Source: Exiguobacterium undae DSM 14481 | Lineage (GTDB): Bacteria > Bacillota > Bacilli > Exiguobacteriales > Exiguobacteriaceae | DNA length: 64,000 nt | Assembly (NCBI RefSeq): GCF_000620805.1 | Contig: NZ_KK211187.1 | Coordinates: 1,660,398-1,724,397, forward strand | Reading direction: 5' to 3' | Shown here: piece after piece, positions 42,697 through 54,095 of the stretch | Numbering within the stretch: position 1 is the stretch's first letter | Layout: each line of letters begins with the position of its first letter | Notes under the pieces: generated by a model | The model's database searches: none | What the model was told of the DNA's origin: nothing | Seen by the model: only the letters and a program-made list of their open reading frames with translations | Position numbers and translations under genes: made by a program

Positions 42697-42915
42697 TTAT
42701 AGATGATGATTGGCTTTTTGGATGAGCGACTTGAATTTTTCGTCACTCAAGATATCTTGAAGGTCATGCAGCTGTTTTAAATCCGCTTTCGCCATGATGA
42801 CAAACCCGTCTTCCTCGATGAATGCAACGCGATCTCCTTCCTCCACCTGTAACGCTTGTCTGATTTTTTTCGGGATCGTAATCTGTCCCTTGGACGTCAA
42901 CTTGGATAGCTCCAT
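42697..42915 (-). CDS. SpoVT/AbrB-type DNA-binding protein leading khtTU
   Basis: A 72-residue protein; the first 45 residues MELSKLTSKGQITIPKKIRQALQVEEGDRVAFIEEDGFVIM are a swapped-hairpin AbrB/MazE fold. The helical tail is charged. No toxin gene adjoins, so it is not a toxin-antitoxin pair. It lies 36 bases before khtT, in the place where B. subtilis has khtS, and may autoregulate the operon. Confidence 0.85.
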   Translation of the reverse strand: MELSKLTSKGQITIPKKIRQALQVEEGDRVAFIEEDGFVIMAKADLKQLHDLQDILSDEKFKSLIQKANHHL

Positions 42916-43116
42916 TCCGAACTTCCTTCTTTCTTTTTCTGATTTTCCTTACTTCCTTACTTTCCTTATGTATAGCATAACATACTTCCAGTTTAATTCC
43001 GAGTACTTTGCTGTGAATTACTAAAAAAGAATCAATCCCCGTCGAAACCCTCCTTCAGACGGACAATCCTTCATCTGTGTTGTTCTATACTGAAAGAAAG
43101 AAAGGAGGGATGGATC

Positions 43117-43575
43117 ATGGAAAAATGGCGTTTCGTTTATTTGCAATTTGTTTTCGCCGGAATCCTGATTAGTCTGTTCGGATTAGCGGGTGTCGCGATT
43201 TCGGTATTCATCAAAGGGGCCCAAAAAGGATTTGCGATTCCTTTTTTATTTGATAAGCCGGGCTATTTTATTTTGATGGCGGGTCTGCTCGCGTTTATCC
43301 CTTGTCTGATTGCCTTGATCCATATCTTGAAAATTCTTCGTTCCCTTAAATTGAACGCAACCGTTACTCCAATTGCCAATTCATTCGGGATCATCACAAC
43401 ATGTTGTTACATCATCAGCGCCGTCGCTCTCGGTTTGTTTCCTGTCATGTTCATCGTCGCCGACCGTGATGATGCGCCCGGTTTCATTCTTTTTGCTTTC
43501 CTACTGATTTTGGTTCCCTTTACGTTCAGCGTGATCAGTTCACTTCTGCAGTCACTACTTCAGAAACCGGATTGA
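43117..43575 (+). CDS. Four-span membrane protein, DUF2975-like
   Basis: A 152-residue protein with four hydrophobic helices at about 8-32, 50-70, 92-115 and 125-145 and a loop DRDDAPG between the last two, as in DUF2975 proteins. Those usually have a small XRE gene (YozG-like) downstream; none is seen here, so the assignment is tentative. GAAAGGAGGGATGGATC precedes the ATG. Confidence 0.62.
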   Translation: MEKWRFVYLQFVFAGILISLFGLAGVAISVFIKGAQKGFAIPFLFDKPGYFILMAGLLAFIPCLIALIHILKILRSLKLNATVTPIANSFGIITTCCYIISAVALGLFPVMFIVADRDDAPGFILFAFLLILVPFTFSVISSLLQSLLQKPD

Positions 43576-43671
43576 CGTTCAGAACAAGTATTCGATTTTT
43601 GGTATAGCACACCATGCTTACTTCCTGTATACTTTTGGTAAAATATGTATGGTTAAAGTGGGTGAACCATT

Positions 43672-44883
43672 GTGACTCGTGCTTCAATTCTTCTTGCTTC
43701 ATTCGGGGTTTCACAGTTTGGTGATTTCATCTATCTGGTCGCGATTAACGTCTACCTTTATCAATTGACCGGTTCCGCCGCTGCGGTCGCCGGTCTTTGG
43801 ATCATCGGTCCAATTGCTGCTCTGTTCATGAAATTTTGGGCCGGCAGTGTGATTGACCGAGTCGATGTCCGCCGGTGGTTAATCGGGACGGATATTGTTC
43901 GAGCGGTACTCGTCGCCCTGCTCCCCCTGCTGTCGACCTTACCGCTGATTTACCTGACGCTGTTTGCTCTTGCACTCGTTAAAGCGTTTTTTGAGCCGGC
44001 AGCGATGACTTACCTGACACAAATCGTTCCAGAAACCGGGCGCAAGTCGTTTAATGCGTACCGGAGTCTGATTACGTCGAGCGCTTTTTTGATTGGTCCG
44101 GCACTTGCCGGATTATTATTGCTCGTCGCGACACCCGGCGTGGCCATTTGGATCAACGCCATGTCGTTCCTCGTATCCGGTCTGCTACTCCTTACTTTGC
44201 CGTCTGTCCCGCTTGCGGCAGCTGTCCCAAGACTACAGCTCGCAGATCTGGCAACGGATTGGCGGACCGTGAGCCGCTTCAGCCGCACCGAGCGTTTCGT
44301 CAGCCTGATCTACATACTCGGTCTGTTGACGATGAGTCTTGCTCTCGCGCTGGATGCCCAGGAAGTCGTCTTTTTACAGACAGCCGTCGGTCTAACCACC
44401 ACCGATTACGGATTATTAATCAGTATCACGGGAATCGGTTCTGTCCTCGGTGGCCTGACCGTCGCCCGTTTTGCGAACCGTCTGTCCTTAAAGACGTTAC
44501 TCGTCAGCGGTTATCTGTTTGTTGCGCTCGGCTACTTGATTTACGCGACTGCCGACTCCTTTCTCATCGTGACGATTGGTTTTCTGTTACTCGGGTTTTT
44601 TAATGCATTTGCCGGAACCGGTTTCCTGACGTTTTATCAAAACAATGTCCCGGGTGAGCTGATCGGCCGCTTCACGAGCCTGTACGGTCTTGGTCAAAGC
44701 GTGTTACAAATCATGTTCATTTTAGCAATTGGTTTTACGGGTGACTTGTTCCCGCTTCGGTTCAGTATTGTCTCTGCCGCCGTTTTGCTTGCGGTACTGA
44801 GTCTCGTGCTGATGGTTAGCGTCCTGCGACCAAACAAGAGAGCATTTTTTCGAGAAGATCAGACAACAAAACAAATTTCTTAA
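43672..44883 (+). CDS. MFS transporter
   Basis: A 403-residue twelve-span MFS protein starting at GTG (GTGGGTGAACCATT upstream). Loop 2-3 reads KFWAGSVIDRVDVRRWLIGTD. Similar in layout to the exporter at 34152-35387 but with the host's codon use, so not from the same island. Efflux of small molecules is likely; substrate unknown. The nitrilase-like gene follows 32 bases later and may be cotranscribed. Confidence 0.87.
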   Translation: MTRASILLASFGVSQFGDFIYLVAINVYLYQLTGSAAAVAGLWIIGPIAALFMKFWAGSVIDRVDVRRWLIGTDIVRAVLVALLPLLSTLPLIYLTLFALALVKAFFEPAAMTYLTQIVPETGRKSFNAYRSLITSSAFLIGPALAGLLLLVATPGVAIWINAMSFLVSGLLLLTLPSVPLAAAVPRLQLADLATDWRTVSRFSRTERFVSLIYILGLLTMSLALALDAQEVVFLQTAVGLTTTDYGLLISITGIGSVLGGLTVARFANRLSLKTLLVSGYLFVALGYLIYATADSFLIVTIGFLLLGFFNAFAGTGFLTFYQNNVPGELIGRFTSLYGLGQSVLQIMFILAIGFTGDLFPLRFSIVSAAVLLAVLSLVLMVSVLRPNKRAFFREDQTTKQIS

Positions 44884-44915
44884 CTCATAGATTACATAAA
44901 AAGGACGTGCTTTTA

Positions 44916-45578
44916 ATGAAGATTTTAATTGGACAACCGAAACAAGAAACACAACTCGAACAATTGCGACGTGAGATCGCTGCTCATCCTGACATCGATC
45001 TGCTGTTGTATCCGGAAGGCTATTGCCGACACACGGATCTTGAGACGCTTTGTCAACTCGCCAAACAGTATGCGACCATCATCGTCACCGGTTACCGTAA
45101 CGCGAATCGTTTGGATCAGGCATTGATCATCAATGCATCCGGCGACATCGTGCTCGACCGGGCGAAAACGCCGGAAGCCGGTCCGCTTTATACACCGTCG
45201 ACTGCCGTCATTGACGGGCAATCAACCGGTTATCTGCTCTGCCGCGAGATTTTTCTCGGACTCGATGGTCTGAAAAACGACACTGTTGATCTCATCTTTA
45301 ACCCGATTGGGGTCGGAATGTTCAGCGAGGAACAATATGCGGACTGGTCGGGGGAAGCCCAGAAAATCAGCCGCCAGCAATCAGCACTTTTCCTCGGAAC
45401 GAGTCACGCCGACGGCTCTTACCGCAATTGCGGCTTCTCGATTCCGACGGCATTTGCGTTTGACGCGACCGGGGAAGCCATCTTCCTTTCAAAAGATGAT
45501 CCGCGGACACGGATTCTCGATACCGTGACGAAAACGGTTGAAATCGTAGATGTTTCTACCGTCGAGCAGACAATGTAA
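44916..45578 (+). CDS. Carbon-nitrogen hydrolase (nitrilase superfamily)
   Basis: A 220-residue member with the complete E34-K84-C109 triad (PEGY, DRAKTPE, LLCREIF). It is shorter than the usual 260-280 residues but the core is intact, followed by FNPIGVGMFSEEQYADW. Such enzymes hydrolyse amides or nitriles. Substrate unknown. The ATG follows AAAAGGACGTGCTTTTA. Probably in one transcript with the preceding MFS gene. Confidence 0.83.
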   Translation: MKILIGQPKQETQLEQLRREIAAHPDIDLLLYPEGYCRHTDLETLCQLAKQYATIIVTGYRNANRLDQALIINASGDIVLDRAKTPEAGPLYTPSTAVIDGQSTGYLLCREIFLGLDGLKNDTVDLIFNPIGVGMFSEEQYADWSGEAQKISRQQSALFLGTSHADGSYRNCGFSIPTAFAFDATGEAIFLSKDDPRTRILDTVTKTVEIVDVSTVEQTM

Positions 45579-45582
45579 TCAG

Positions 45583-45619
45583 AAAAACCCCCAATCCGGT
45601 TCGCCGGATTGGGGGTTTC
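45583..45619. terminator. Bidirectional terminator
   Basis: Perfect 15-base arms AAACCCCCAATCCGG / CCGGATTGGGGGTTT with a TTCG tetraloop. Very stable, between convergent genes. Confidence 0.95.
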
Positions 45620-45622
45620 GTC

Positions 45623-46228
45623 TCATTGATACTGTTTCGTATTGTACTCCGAACCTTGACGCATCGTGACGTACTCGTCACGTAACAGCGAATACATCTT
45701 AACGTCATGGAATGCTTCTTTGATAAAGATCAACCGGCGCAACGTTCCCTCGTACGTCATGCCGACTTTTTCCATCACCCGAGCGGAACCGATGTTGCCT
45801 TCCATGCACCGGGCCTGGATCCGTTCGAGTTTGAGTTCCTCAAAACCGTACGCCATGACGCATTCGACCGCTTCCGTGACGATGCCTTTGCCCCAGAACT
45901 GACGTGATAACGCATAACCGAGTTCCGCTTGTTTATTCTCATCCAGCAACAGATGAATGAAATCGATTGTCCCGATCATCTTGCCGGTTTCTTTCCATTC
46001 AATGGCCCACGGTGCTTCTTTCCCTTGCGCGTAGTTCGACAGGACGTAGTTCAAAAACTGCTCGGCCTGTTCGATTGTCTGATTGGCATTCCAGGTCACA
46101 TAACGGGCAGTTTCCTCGTCTTGTGTATATTCGAATAAGTCATTGCGATCGCTTGCTTGAAGCGGCCGCAGGATCAATCGTTTGGTCTCAAGGACCGGTA
46201 AGTGCTGGTAAAATTCCGTTGTCGTCAT
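45623..46228 (-). CDS. GNAT acetyltransferase, RimJ/RimL type
   Basis: A 201-residue protein: TKRLILRPLQASDRNDLFEYTQDEETARYVTW, then QAELGYALSRQFWGKGIVTEAVECVMAYGFEELKLERIQARCMEGNIGSARVMEKVGMTYEGTLR, the classical RimJ pattern with acetyl-CoA loop WGKGIV. The start MTTTEFYQ follows GGGGGAACTGAC. Target unknown. Confidence 0.88.
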   Translation of the reverse strand: MTTTEFYQHLPVLETKRLILRPLQASDRNDLFEYTQDEETARYVTWNANQTIEQAEQFLNYVLSNYAQGKEAPWAIEWKETGKMIGTIDFIHLLLDENKQAELGYALSRQFWGKGIVTEAVECVMAYGFEELKLERIQARCMEGNIGSARVMEKVGMTYEGTLRRLIFIKEAFHDVKMYSLLRDEYVTMRQGSEYNTKQYQ

Positions 46229-46319
46229 GTCAGTTCCCCCGTTTCTTTTTACCATTATATAGAAAAAGTATCAGGAATGCGATACAGTGAAGTCAGAATC
46301 TTTTAGGGGGTGTTTTGAA

Positions 46320-46523
46320 ATGATCCGAAAATGCACAGCCTGTCAATCGGATATGGTTGAAGATTGTGAAGTCCATGTCAAAGGAGCCATGTACGGTTTA
46401 AAAATTAAAATACCTGGATGGCTGTTCAGTAAAGTATCAGCTGAAGCAAAAGCTGCTGTCTGCCCCCGTTGCGGTCATGTTGAGCTGTATGTCGAAAATC
46501 CCGGTGAGTTCCTCACATCGTAA
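46320..46523 (+). CDS. Small zinc-ribbon protein
   Basis: A 67-residue protein with two CxxC pairs (C5-C8 in KCTACQ, C48-C51 in VCPRCGH), a zinc ribbon with a basic insert (KGAMYGLKIKIPGWLFSK). Strong site TAGGGGGTGTTTTGAA before the ATG. Similar small ribbons occur singly in Bacillota without assigned function. First of a run of four tightly spaced plus-strand genes. Confidence 0.75.
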   Translation: MIRKCTACQSDMVEDCEVHVKGAMYGLKIKIPGWLFSKVSAEAKAAVCPRCGHVELYVENPGEFLTS

Positions 46524-46536
46524 AAGGAGATGAACT

Positions 46537-46710
46537 ATGTCAACCACAACCCGCATCGTCAGTCTCATTACGCTGAGTTCAATTTTACTGTTTCTTTTAT
46601 GGATCACGGAGATCATTTCTCCGACACTATTCGTATTAGGATTTATTCCTCTTGCCCTTGCCATGTTATTTATCGGCATCTTCGAACTGAGACAAGTACT
46701 TACGTCATAA
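46537..46710 (+). CDS. Small two-span membrane protein (57 aa)
   Basis: A 57-residue protein, MSTTTRIVSLITLS..., with two helices at about 7-25 and 30-50. AAAGGAGATGAACT precedes the ATG, 13 bases after the zinc-ribbon stop. Family unknown. The gene is short but its spacing and ribosome site fit the run around it. Confidence 0.6.
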   Translation: MSTTTRIVSLITLSSILLFLLWITEIISPTLFVLGFIPLALAMLFIGIFELRQVLTS

Positions 46711-46723
46711 CGAGGTGAAAAAA

Positions 46724-46912
46724 ATGAGCAAACACCATCTATCAAGCATCCGCTTGTTGGTTATTATCACGATTACTACTCTTGTCTGTGTCTATGGTTT
46801 TGGTATGGAGCTCGGATACGGCATCGTCATCATTCCGGTCACGGTCGGCTACACGATTTACTTGAACTTCAAAGCAGCACAAGCCGAAAAAGTCGAGTCC
46901 GAACAGAACTAG
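46724..46912 (+). CDS. Small two-span membrane protein (62 aa)
   Basis: A 62-residue protein: N-terminal helix (LLVIITITTLVCVYGFGME), second helix (GIVIIPVTVGYTIYL), charged tail AEKVESEQN. CGAGGTGAAAAAA precedes the ATG. It lies 13 bases after the previous gene and 12 before the GNAT gene. Family unknown. Confidence 0.62.
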   Translation: MSKHHLSSIRLLVIITITTLVCVYGFGMELGYGIVIIPVTVGYTIYLNFKAAQAEKVESEQN

Positions 46913-46924
46913 GAGGAGGTATAG

Positions 46925-47395
46925 ATGTCTCTGCAAATCACATCCCTGACATTCGATCAGGCAACAGCAATCCTGCACTGGACCTATCCACCCCCCTATG
47001 ACTTTTACAATATGGAAGTGTCGGACGAAGCGTATGCCGAGTTACTCGACGGTTCCTATCAGGCGGTAGTCGATCAAGAGCAACTGGTCGGCTTCTTCTG
47101 TACCGGTCGTTCGGCTCAAGTTCCGGCCGGTCTTCCGCTCGGACTGTATGCTGATGATTATTTGGATATCGGACTCGGCAGACATCCCGACGTTACGGGA
47201 CAAGGTACGGGTTTCGCGTTTTGTTCATTTGTCCTTGAAACAGTTAAAGCCGAATCATCTTTACCAATTCGTTTGACCGTCGCTTCGTTTAATGAACGGG
47301 CGATTCACCTGTACGAGCAGCTCGGATTTCGGCGCCAATCGACTTTTTCAACAGCTCACGCCACTTTTCTTGTTATGACACAATCCCGTATTTAA
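46925..47395 (+). CDS. GNAT family N-acetyltransferase
   Basis: A 156-residue GNAT: YLDIGLGRHPDVTGQGTGFAFCSFVLE with the acetyl-CoA loop GQGTGF, and ERAIHLYEQLGFRRQ. AGGAGGTATAG precedes the ATG. Last of the four-gene run and ending in a terminator that overlaps its stop. Confidence 0.85.
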   Translation: MSLQITSLTFDQATAILHWTYPPPYDFYNMEVSDEAYAELLDGSYQAVVDQEQLVGFFCTGRSAQVPAGLPLGLYADDYLDIGLGRHPDVTGQGTGFAFCSFVLETVKAESSLPIRLTVASFNERAIHLYEQLGFRRQSTFSTAHATFLVMTQSRI

Positions 47396-47433
47396 AACGC
47401 CATTCCGTCGTAATGCCGGAATGGCGTTTTTTG
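47394..47433. terminator. Bidirectional terminator
   Basis: Arms AACGCCATTCCG/CGGAATGGCGTT, nine-base loop, T-run TTTTTTG on plus; between the GNAT gene and the broken gene. Confidence 0.88.
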
Positions 47434-47967
47434 TTACTGCTGTGTTTTGTTCTTTACCGTTTCAACCGTTTGAAAGACATGCGAATACATAGCGGTGATG
47501 TGTCCTTTCGTTTTGACATCGTTGTATAACCCGTATGTCCAAAACAAGGTCGTTTTCCCATTCAAGTAACCGGCTGCATAATCTGTCGTTTCACCTGCTG
47601 CTTCCTTATAAGAAATCCAGTCTGCGATGAACGGCACGTGGCCCTTGTTCGATCCGATGAAAAATGTTGGAATTCTCATCTTCAGATAGATGTCAGCATA
47701 CTCCCCTTGATCCGCTTCCAGTAACTTGTTCGGCATGATCAGTACAGCATCGAACGTTGAAGCGATTTGCTTACGATTCTTTAATTCACCGAACGAAATC
47801 TTCTTTAGACGGACGTTATCTTACCGGACTTCCGGTGTTTTTCCGATGTAGGCAATGTTCAACGGTTCACCCGTATACTGAGGAAAGTTTGGTTCGTTTG
47901 GCTGTCCGATCCCACCTCCACCGAGCATGAAGGTCAGCGGAATCAAACAAAGAAGTCGTTTTTTCAT
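47434..47967 (-). pseudogene. Exported protein gene broken by one nonsense codon
   Basis: A 178-codon frame beginning MKKRLLCLIPLTFMLGGGG (signal peptide; AAGGAGTGGCAAT upstream) and running to the stop at 47434, broken by TAA at codon 49 (47821-47823). The frame is intact on both sides: ...YIGKTPEVR-stop-DNVRLKKISFGELKNRKQIAS.... No frameshift. One base change would restore it, for example to CAA or GAA. The C-terminal half reads as a soluble secreted domain with FFIGSNKGHVPFIADW. Family unknown; function lost or on its way. Confidence 0.8.
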
Positions 47968-47979
47968 ATTGCCACTCCT

Positions 47980-48690
47980 TTAAATAAATAACGGAAGATA
48001 CTCGTCAAAAATCCGTGTCATGACTTTTGGTGTGTTTTCGATGTAGACGTTGATCTGTTCCCGGTTCGACTGAAGCGGATCAAGATCCGTCTCATCCGTC
48101 GGAACGTCCGAAATCCCCTTGATGATGATGCATTCGACTTCATTTTTCCGACAAATGTAGGCGATTGCCCCGGCTTCCGTATCAGCAACCGTGATGCCGT
48201 TTTCCTGCAGTTCCAGATAATCGCGCCACATGACGACGGCGCGGTCCGCCGTTCCAATCGTCCCGGTCCGACAATCAATGCCGTATTTCGCGACATCGAT
48301 TTCAACGATGAACGACGGTTTCAGCAACGGTTCGACTTCCTTCACCGTACAGTCATATTGAACGGCACGATCCGGAATAATGATGTCGAGTACGTCAAAC
48401 CGTTCATCGATGCCGGCGCACGTTCCGACGACGAGCACTTTTGTGATCGGAAAATGCGATAGCATGTACTGATTACCGCCGACACCATTCACTTTCCGGA
48501 CACCGGTGCTGTAAAAAATGACAGGTTTTCCGTTGATTGTCCGGCAAAAGTATTCCCCGTACGGGTACGTAATCCGTTCCGTTTCTTGTACATGAAAGTA
48601 ATCCAGCGTCGCCTCAAATTCCCAAACCGTCGCGACGCTGATACCCACCATCAAGCGATTCTTGGCATCCGTCTCCGAACTCAATCCCAT
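47980..48690 (-). CDS. MTA/SAH-nucleosidase-like phosphorylase-superfamily enzyme
   Basis: A 236-residue PNP/UDP-superfamily protein. The N-terminal VGISVATVWEFEATLDYF, then VLVVGTCAGIDERFDVLDIIIPD (glycine loop), VADTEAGAIAYI with the purine-anchoring Glu and IKGISDVPTDE with the catalytic Asp. These resemble 5'-methylthioadenosine/S-adenosylhomocysteine nucleosidases but the sequence is divergent, so another nucleoside is possible. It overlaps the upstream gene by ten bases and is coupled to it. Confidence 0.8.
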   Translation of the reverse strand: MGLSSETDAKNRLMVGISVATVWEFEATLDYFHVQETERITYPYGEYFCRTINGKPVIFYSTGVRKVNGVGGNQYMLSHFPITKVLVVGTCAGIDERFDVLDIIIPDRAVQYDCTVKEVEPLLKPSFIVEIDVAKYGIDCRTGTIGTADRAVVMWRDYLELQENGITVADTEAGAIAYICRKNEVECIIIKGISDVPTDETDLDPLQSNREQINVYIENTPKVMTRIFDEYLPLFI

Positions 48691-49178
48691 TTTTCCTCTT
48701 CATCCATCCAAATCTGCCTCTTCAAATCAAACGTTTCTCCTTCGTCGTGGACATTAAAATAAGCTGGCAGTTGAACCTGCTCTCCACCGGCTTGTTGCCA
48801 ACACGTGCTGAACCACTCCGTAAAGAGTTGTCGTTCCTGCTCAATCAAGATTTCTTCATGTTCCTCGTGGAATACATCAAAGTCATCCGATGACTTTGAT
48901 GTAACGTGATAATACACCGCCTCATCGAGCATCGATTCACTGCCGGCAAAGCCCGGTGTCCCGGCTTCTTCAAACACTTCATTGGCTTCCCGGTCCATCG
49001 AAAAGAACATGATGGATAAATCATGCCGCGACGGTTCGATGAACGCAGAAAAATCTAGCAGCTCGACATCCGGTGCAAAGGTTGCCTCTGCGATTGTCTT
49101 CAAATTGTTGACCAGCACGTCTGTGTGTTGCGCAAGATTCGTTTTGATTGAAGCTAAATACTCATCTACTGTAAACAT
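48681..49178 (-). CDS. Acidic protein coupled to nucleosidase, unknown function
   Basis: A 165-residue, strongly acidic soluble protein (clusters FHEEHEEILIEQER and MDEEEKWD). No recognised domain. It overlaps the nucleosidase-like gene by ten bases, so the two should act together. GGAGGTTATAACT precedes the ATG. Aromatic-rich C-terminus. Confidence 0.7.
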   Translation of the reverse strand: MFTVDEYLASIKTNLAQHTDVLVNNLKTIAEATFAPDVELLDFSAFIEPSRHDLSIMFFSMDREANEVFEEAGTPGFAGSESMLDEAVYYHVTSKSSDDFDVFHEEHEEILIEQERQLFTEWFSTCWQQAGGEQVQLPAYFNVHDEGETFDLKRQIWMDEEEKWD

Positions 49179-49231
49179 AGTTATAACCTCCAGTACTGTT
49201 CTGAATCACCCTTTATTTAGGATGATTTTTG

Positions 49232-49256
49232 GTTATCCATACAAATACTGGATAAC
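49232..49256. promoter_or_regulatory. Inverted repeat upstream of acidic-protein operon
   Basis: Perfect arms GTTATCCA/TGGATAAC with nine-base loop, in the leader of the minus-strand pair. No T-run, so an operator is more likely than a terminator. Confidence 0.45.
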
Positions 49257-49307
49257 GTCTTCTATATCATACGTCTTTTCGTTGTTCAGGCAAACTTTTT
49301 TTAGACA

Positions 49308-49345
49308 CAAACAACCTCCACCCGCTTCGGATGGAGGTCTGTTTG
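49308..49345 (-). terminator. Terminator of bgl operon
   Basis: Hairpin with core AACCTCCACCC/GGATGGAGGT, just after the bglA stop; the T-run on the minus strand is short (GTTTG). Confidence 0.65.
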
Positions 49346-49346
49346 A

Positions 49347-52732
<3,386 letters not shown>

Positions 52733-52776
52733 CCCTGAACCCCCTTTATTCTGTTGACCCCAAATCGTACATCCTT

Positions 52777-52805
52777 ATTATAATTGTACATGCACAATTT
52801 ATCAA
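52777..52805 (-). promoter_or_regulatory. bglP promoter with operator in the spacer
   Basis: On the minus strand -35 TTGATA (52805-52800), 17-base spacer, -10 TATAAT (52782-52777). The spacer is the inverted repeat AATTGT-ACATGC-ACAATT (52782-52799). A GntR/UTRA repressor binding here would block RNA polymerase directly. Confidence 0.8.
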
Positions 52806-52834
52806 TCCATATTTAATTTAATTATTCATATGTT

Positions 52835-52862
52835 TTGGTTCAAATCAGTCGTATGCTATAGT
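52835..52862 (+). promoter_or_regulatory. Promoter of GntR regulator gene
   Basis: -35 TTGGTT (52835-52840), 16-base spacer, -10 TATAGT (52857-52862); 38 bases before the ATG. Confidence 0.55.
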
Positions 52863-52900
52863 AAAAAAGTAGAACAATTACTGGAAAATGAGGGTGAACC

Positions 52901-53611
52901 ATGCTGAAATACCAACAGACGGCGACGGAAATCGAAGCCTATATCGAACAACACGCATTACAGCAAGGCGATAAACTACCGGTCCTCGATCAACTGATCC
53001 GTCAATTTGCAGTCAGTAAAACGACGATGACAAAAGCACTGGAACTATTGGAGCGAAAAGGTACCATCTTTCAAGTCCGCGGCAGCGGGATTTTTGTTCG
53101 GAAGACGAATCGGAAAGGCTATATTGAGCTGTTTTCGACGCAAGGGTTTAAACAGAATCTCGTCGAGCACGACATCCAGTCCAAAGTCCTGTCGTTCGAG
53201 CTGATCCCCTGCCCGGAAGAAATCATCGAAAACCTGGGTAGCGCTCCCGGGGAAATGGTCTATGCCATCAAACGGATCCGTTACATTGACGGCAATATCA
53301 TGTGCCTTGAAGAATCGTATTACCGGCAAACGATTGTCCCCTATCTGAACCGGGAAATCGTCGAACAGTCAATCTTCGAGTACCTCGAGATGGCGCTCGG
53401 ACTGAATATCGGGTTCTCGGACATGTACATGCATGTCGGTAAGCTACCGGACGCGGTTGCAACACACTTGGAGCTCACAGCCGGCGATCCGGCATTGACG
53501 GTCGAAACGATCTTCCACCTGACGAACGGCCGGCCGTTCGACTATTCCGTCATCACCTATCATTATGAGCACTCGCAATTCGTCGTTCAGGCGAACGGCT
53601 TGTATTTATGA
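52901..53611 (+). CDS. GntR/UTRA-family repressor of bgl genes
   Basis: A 236-residue HutC-subfamily regulator: winged helix (QLIRQFAVSKTTMTKALELLERKGTIFQVRGSGIFV, residues 28-65), then a UTRA domain (PGEMVYAIKRIRYIDGNIMCLEESYYR...VVQANGLYL). Such proteins sense phosphorylated sugars. It is divergent from bglP. AATGAGGGTGAACC precedes the ATG. Inducer probably a 6-phospho-beta-glucoside. Confidence 0.9.
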   Translation: MLKYQQTATEIEAYIEQHALQQGDKLPVLDQLIRQFAVSKTTMTKALELLERKGTIFQVRGSGIFVRKTNRKGYIELFSTQGFKQNLVEHDIQSKVLSFELIPCPEEIIENLGSAPGEMVYAIKRIRYIDGNIMCLEESYYRQTIVPYLNREIVEQSIFEYLEMALGLNIGFSDMYMHVGKLPDAVATHLELTAGDPALTVETIFHLTNGRPFDYSVITYHYEHSQFVVQANGLYL

Positions 53612-53624
53612 GGGGACTTCGCGC

Positions 53625-54071
53625 ATGAATGAAGAAGTGCTTTTCTATTACACGATTCTCGCAGGCGGTTTTGTATTGACTTTATTTAGCGTGTTACTAT
53701 TTTTTTCACTTCGTGATGACAATGAGGCGATATTCAAACATTATTTCGGGACTCTACTGATGTTGTTGTGCGGTGTAGGACTGATTGTTTACACTGTTCC
53801 CAGCTTGAAATACGTCGTCTACCATGATTATGCGACGACTAAAGGAGTCTGTAAGGTGGAGTACGATGATCAATCCAAACCGCGGACGATTGATCTTTAC
53901 TACGACAAAACAGGCGACTATTTCAGTTTCTTGGATCGGGCAGACCTCGGCGCATACGGACCGGATGTCCCGTATACGTGTCACGTGACGACGACAAAAG
54001 ATCATGAATTCGAGATTTCTTATCGGATTTACGATTTAAAGACAGATAAGTTATTGTATTCATCTGAATGA
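53625..54071 (+). CDS. Two-span membrane protein, tandem paralog 1
   Basis: A 148-residue protein: two helices (about 6-28 and 40-60) then an extracytoplasmic domain ...GVCKVEYDDQSKPRTIDLYYDKTGDYFSFLDRADLGAYGPDVPYTCHVTTTKDHEFEISYRIYD. Starts 13 bases after the GntR stop (GGGGACTTCGC), so it may be cotranscribed with it. Paralogous to the next gene. Family unknown. Confidence 0.68.
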   Translation: MNEEVLFYYTILAGGFVLTLFSVLLFFSLRDDNEAIFKHYFGTLLMLLCGVGLIVYTVPSLKYVVYHDYATTKGVCKVEYDDQSKPRTIDLYYDKTGDYFSFLDRADLGAYGPDVPYTCHVTTTKDHEFEISYRIYDLKTDKLLYSSE

Positions 54072-54095
54072 TCGAATTGAAAAGGACGTGTATGA

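Noticed and set aside
42697-42915. AbrB-type gene as half of a toxin-antitoxin pair
   Set aside because: No small toxin ORF adjoins; the next gene is khtT and the upstream spacer is empty.
49232-49256. GTTATCCA/TGGATAAC stem as a terminator
   Set aside because: No T-run on either strand and it lies upstream, not downstream, of the minus-strand genes.
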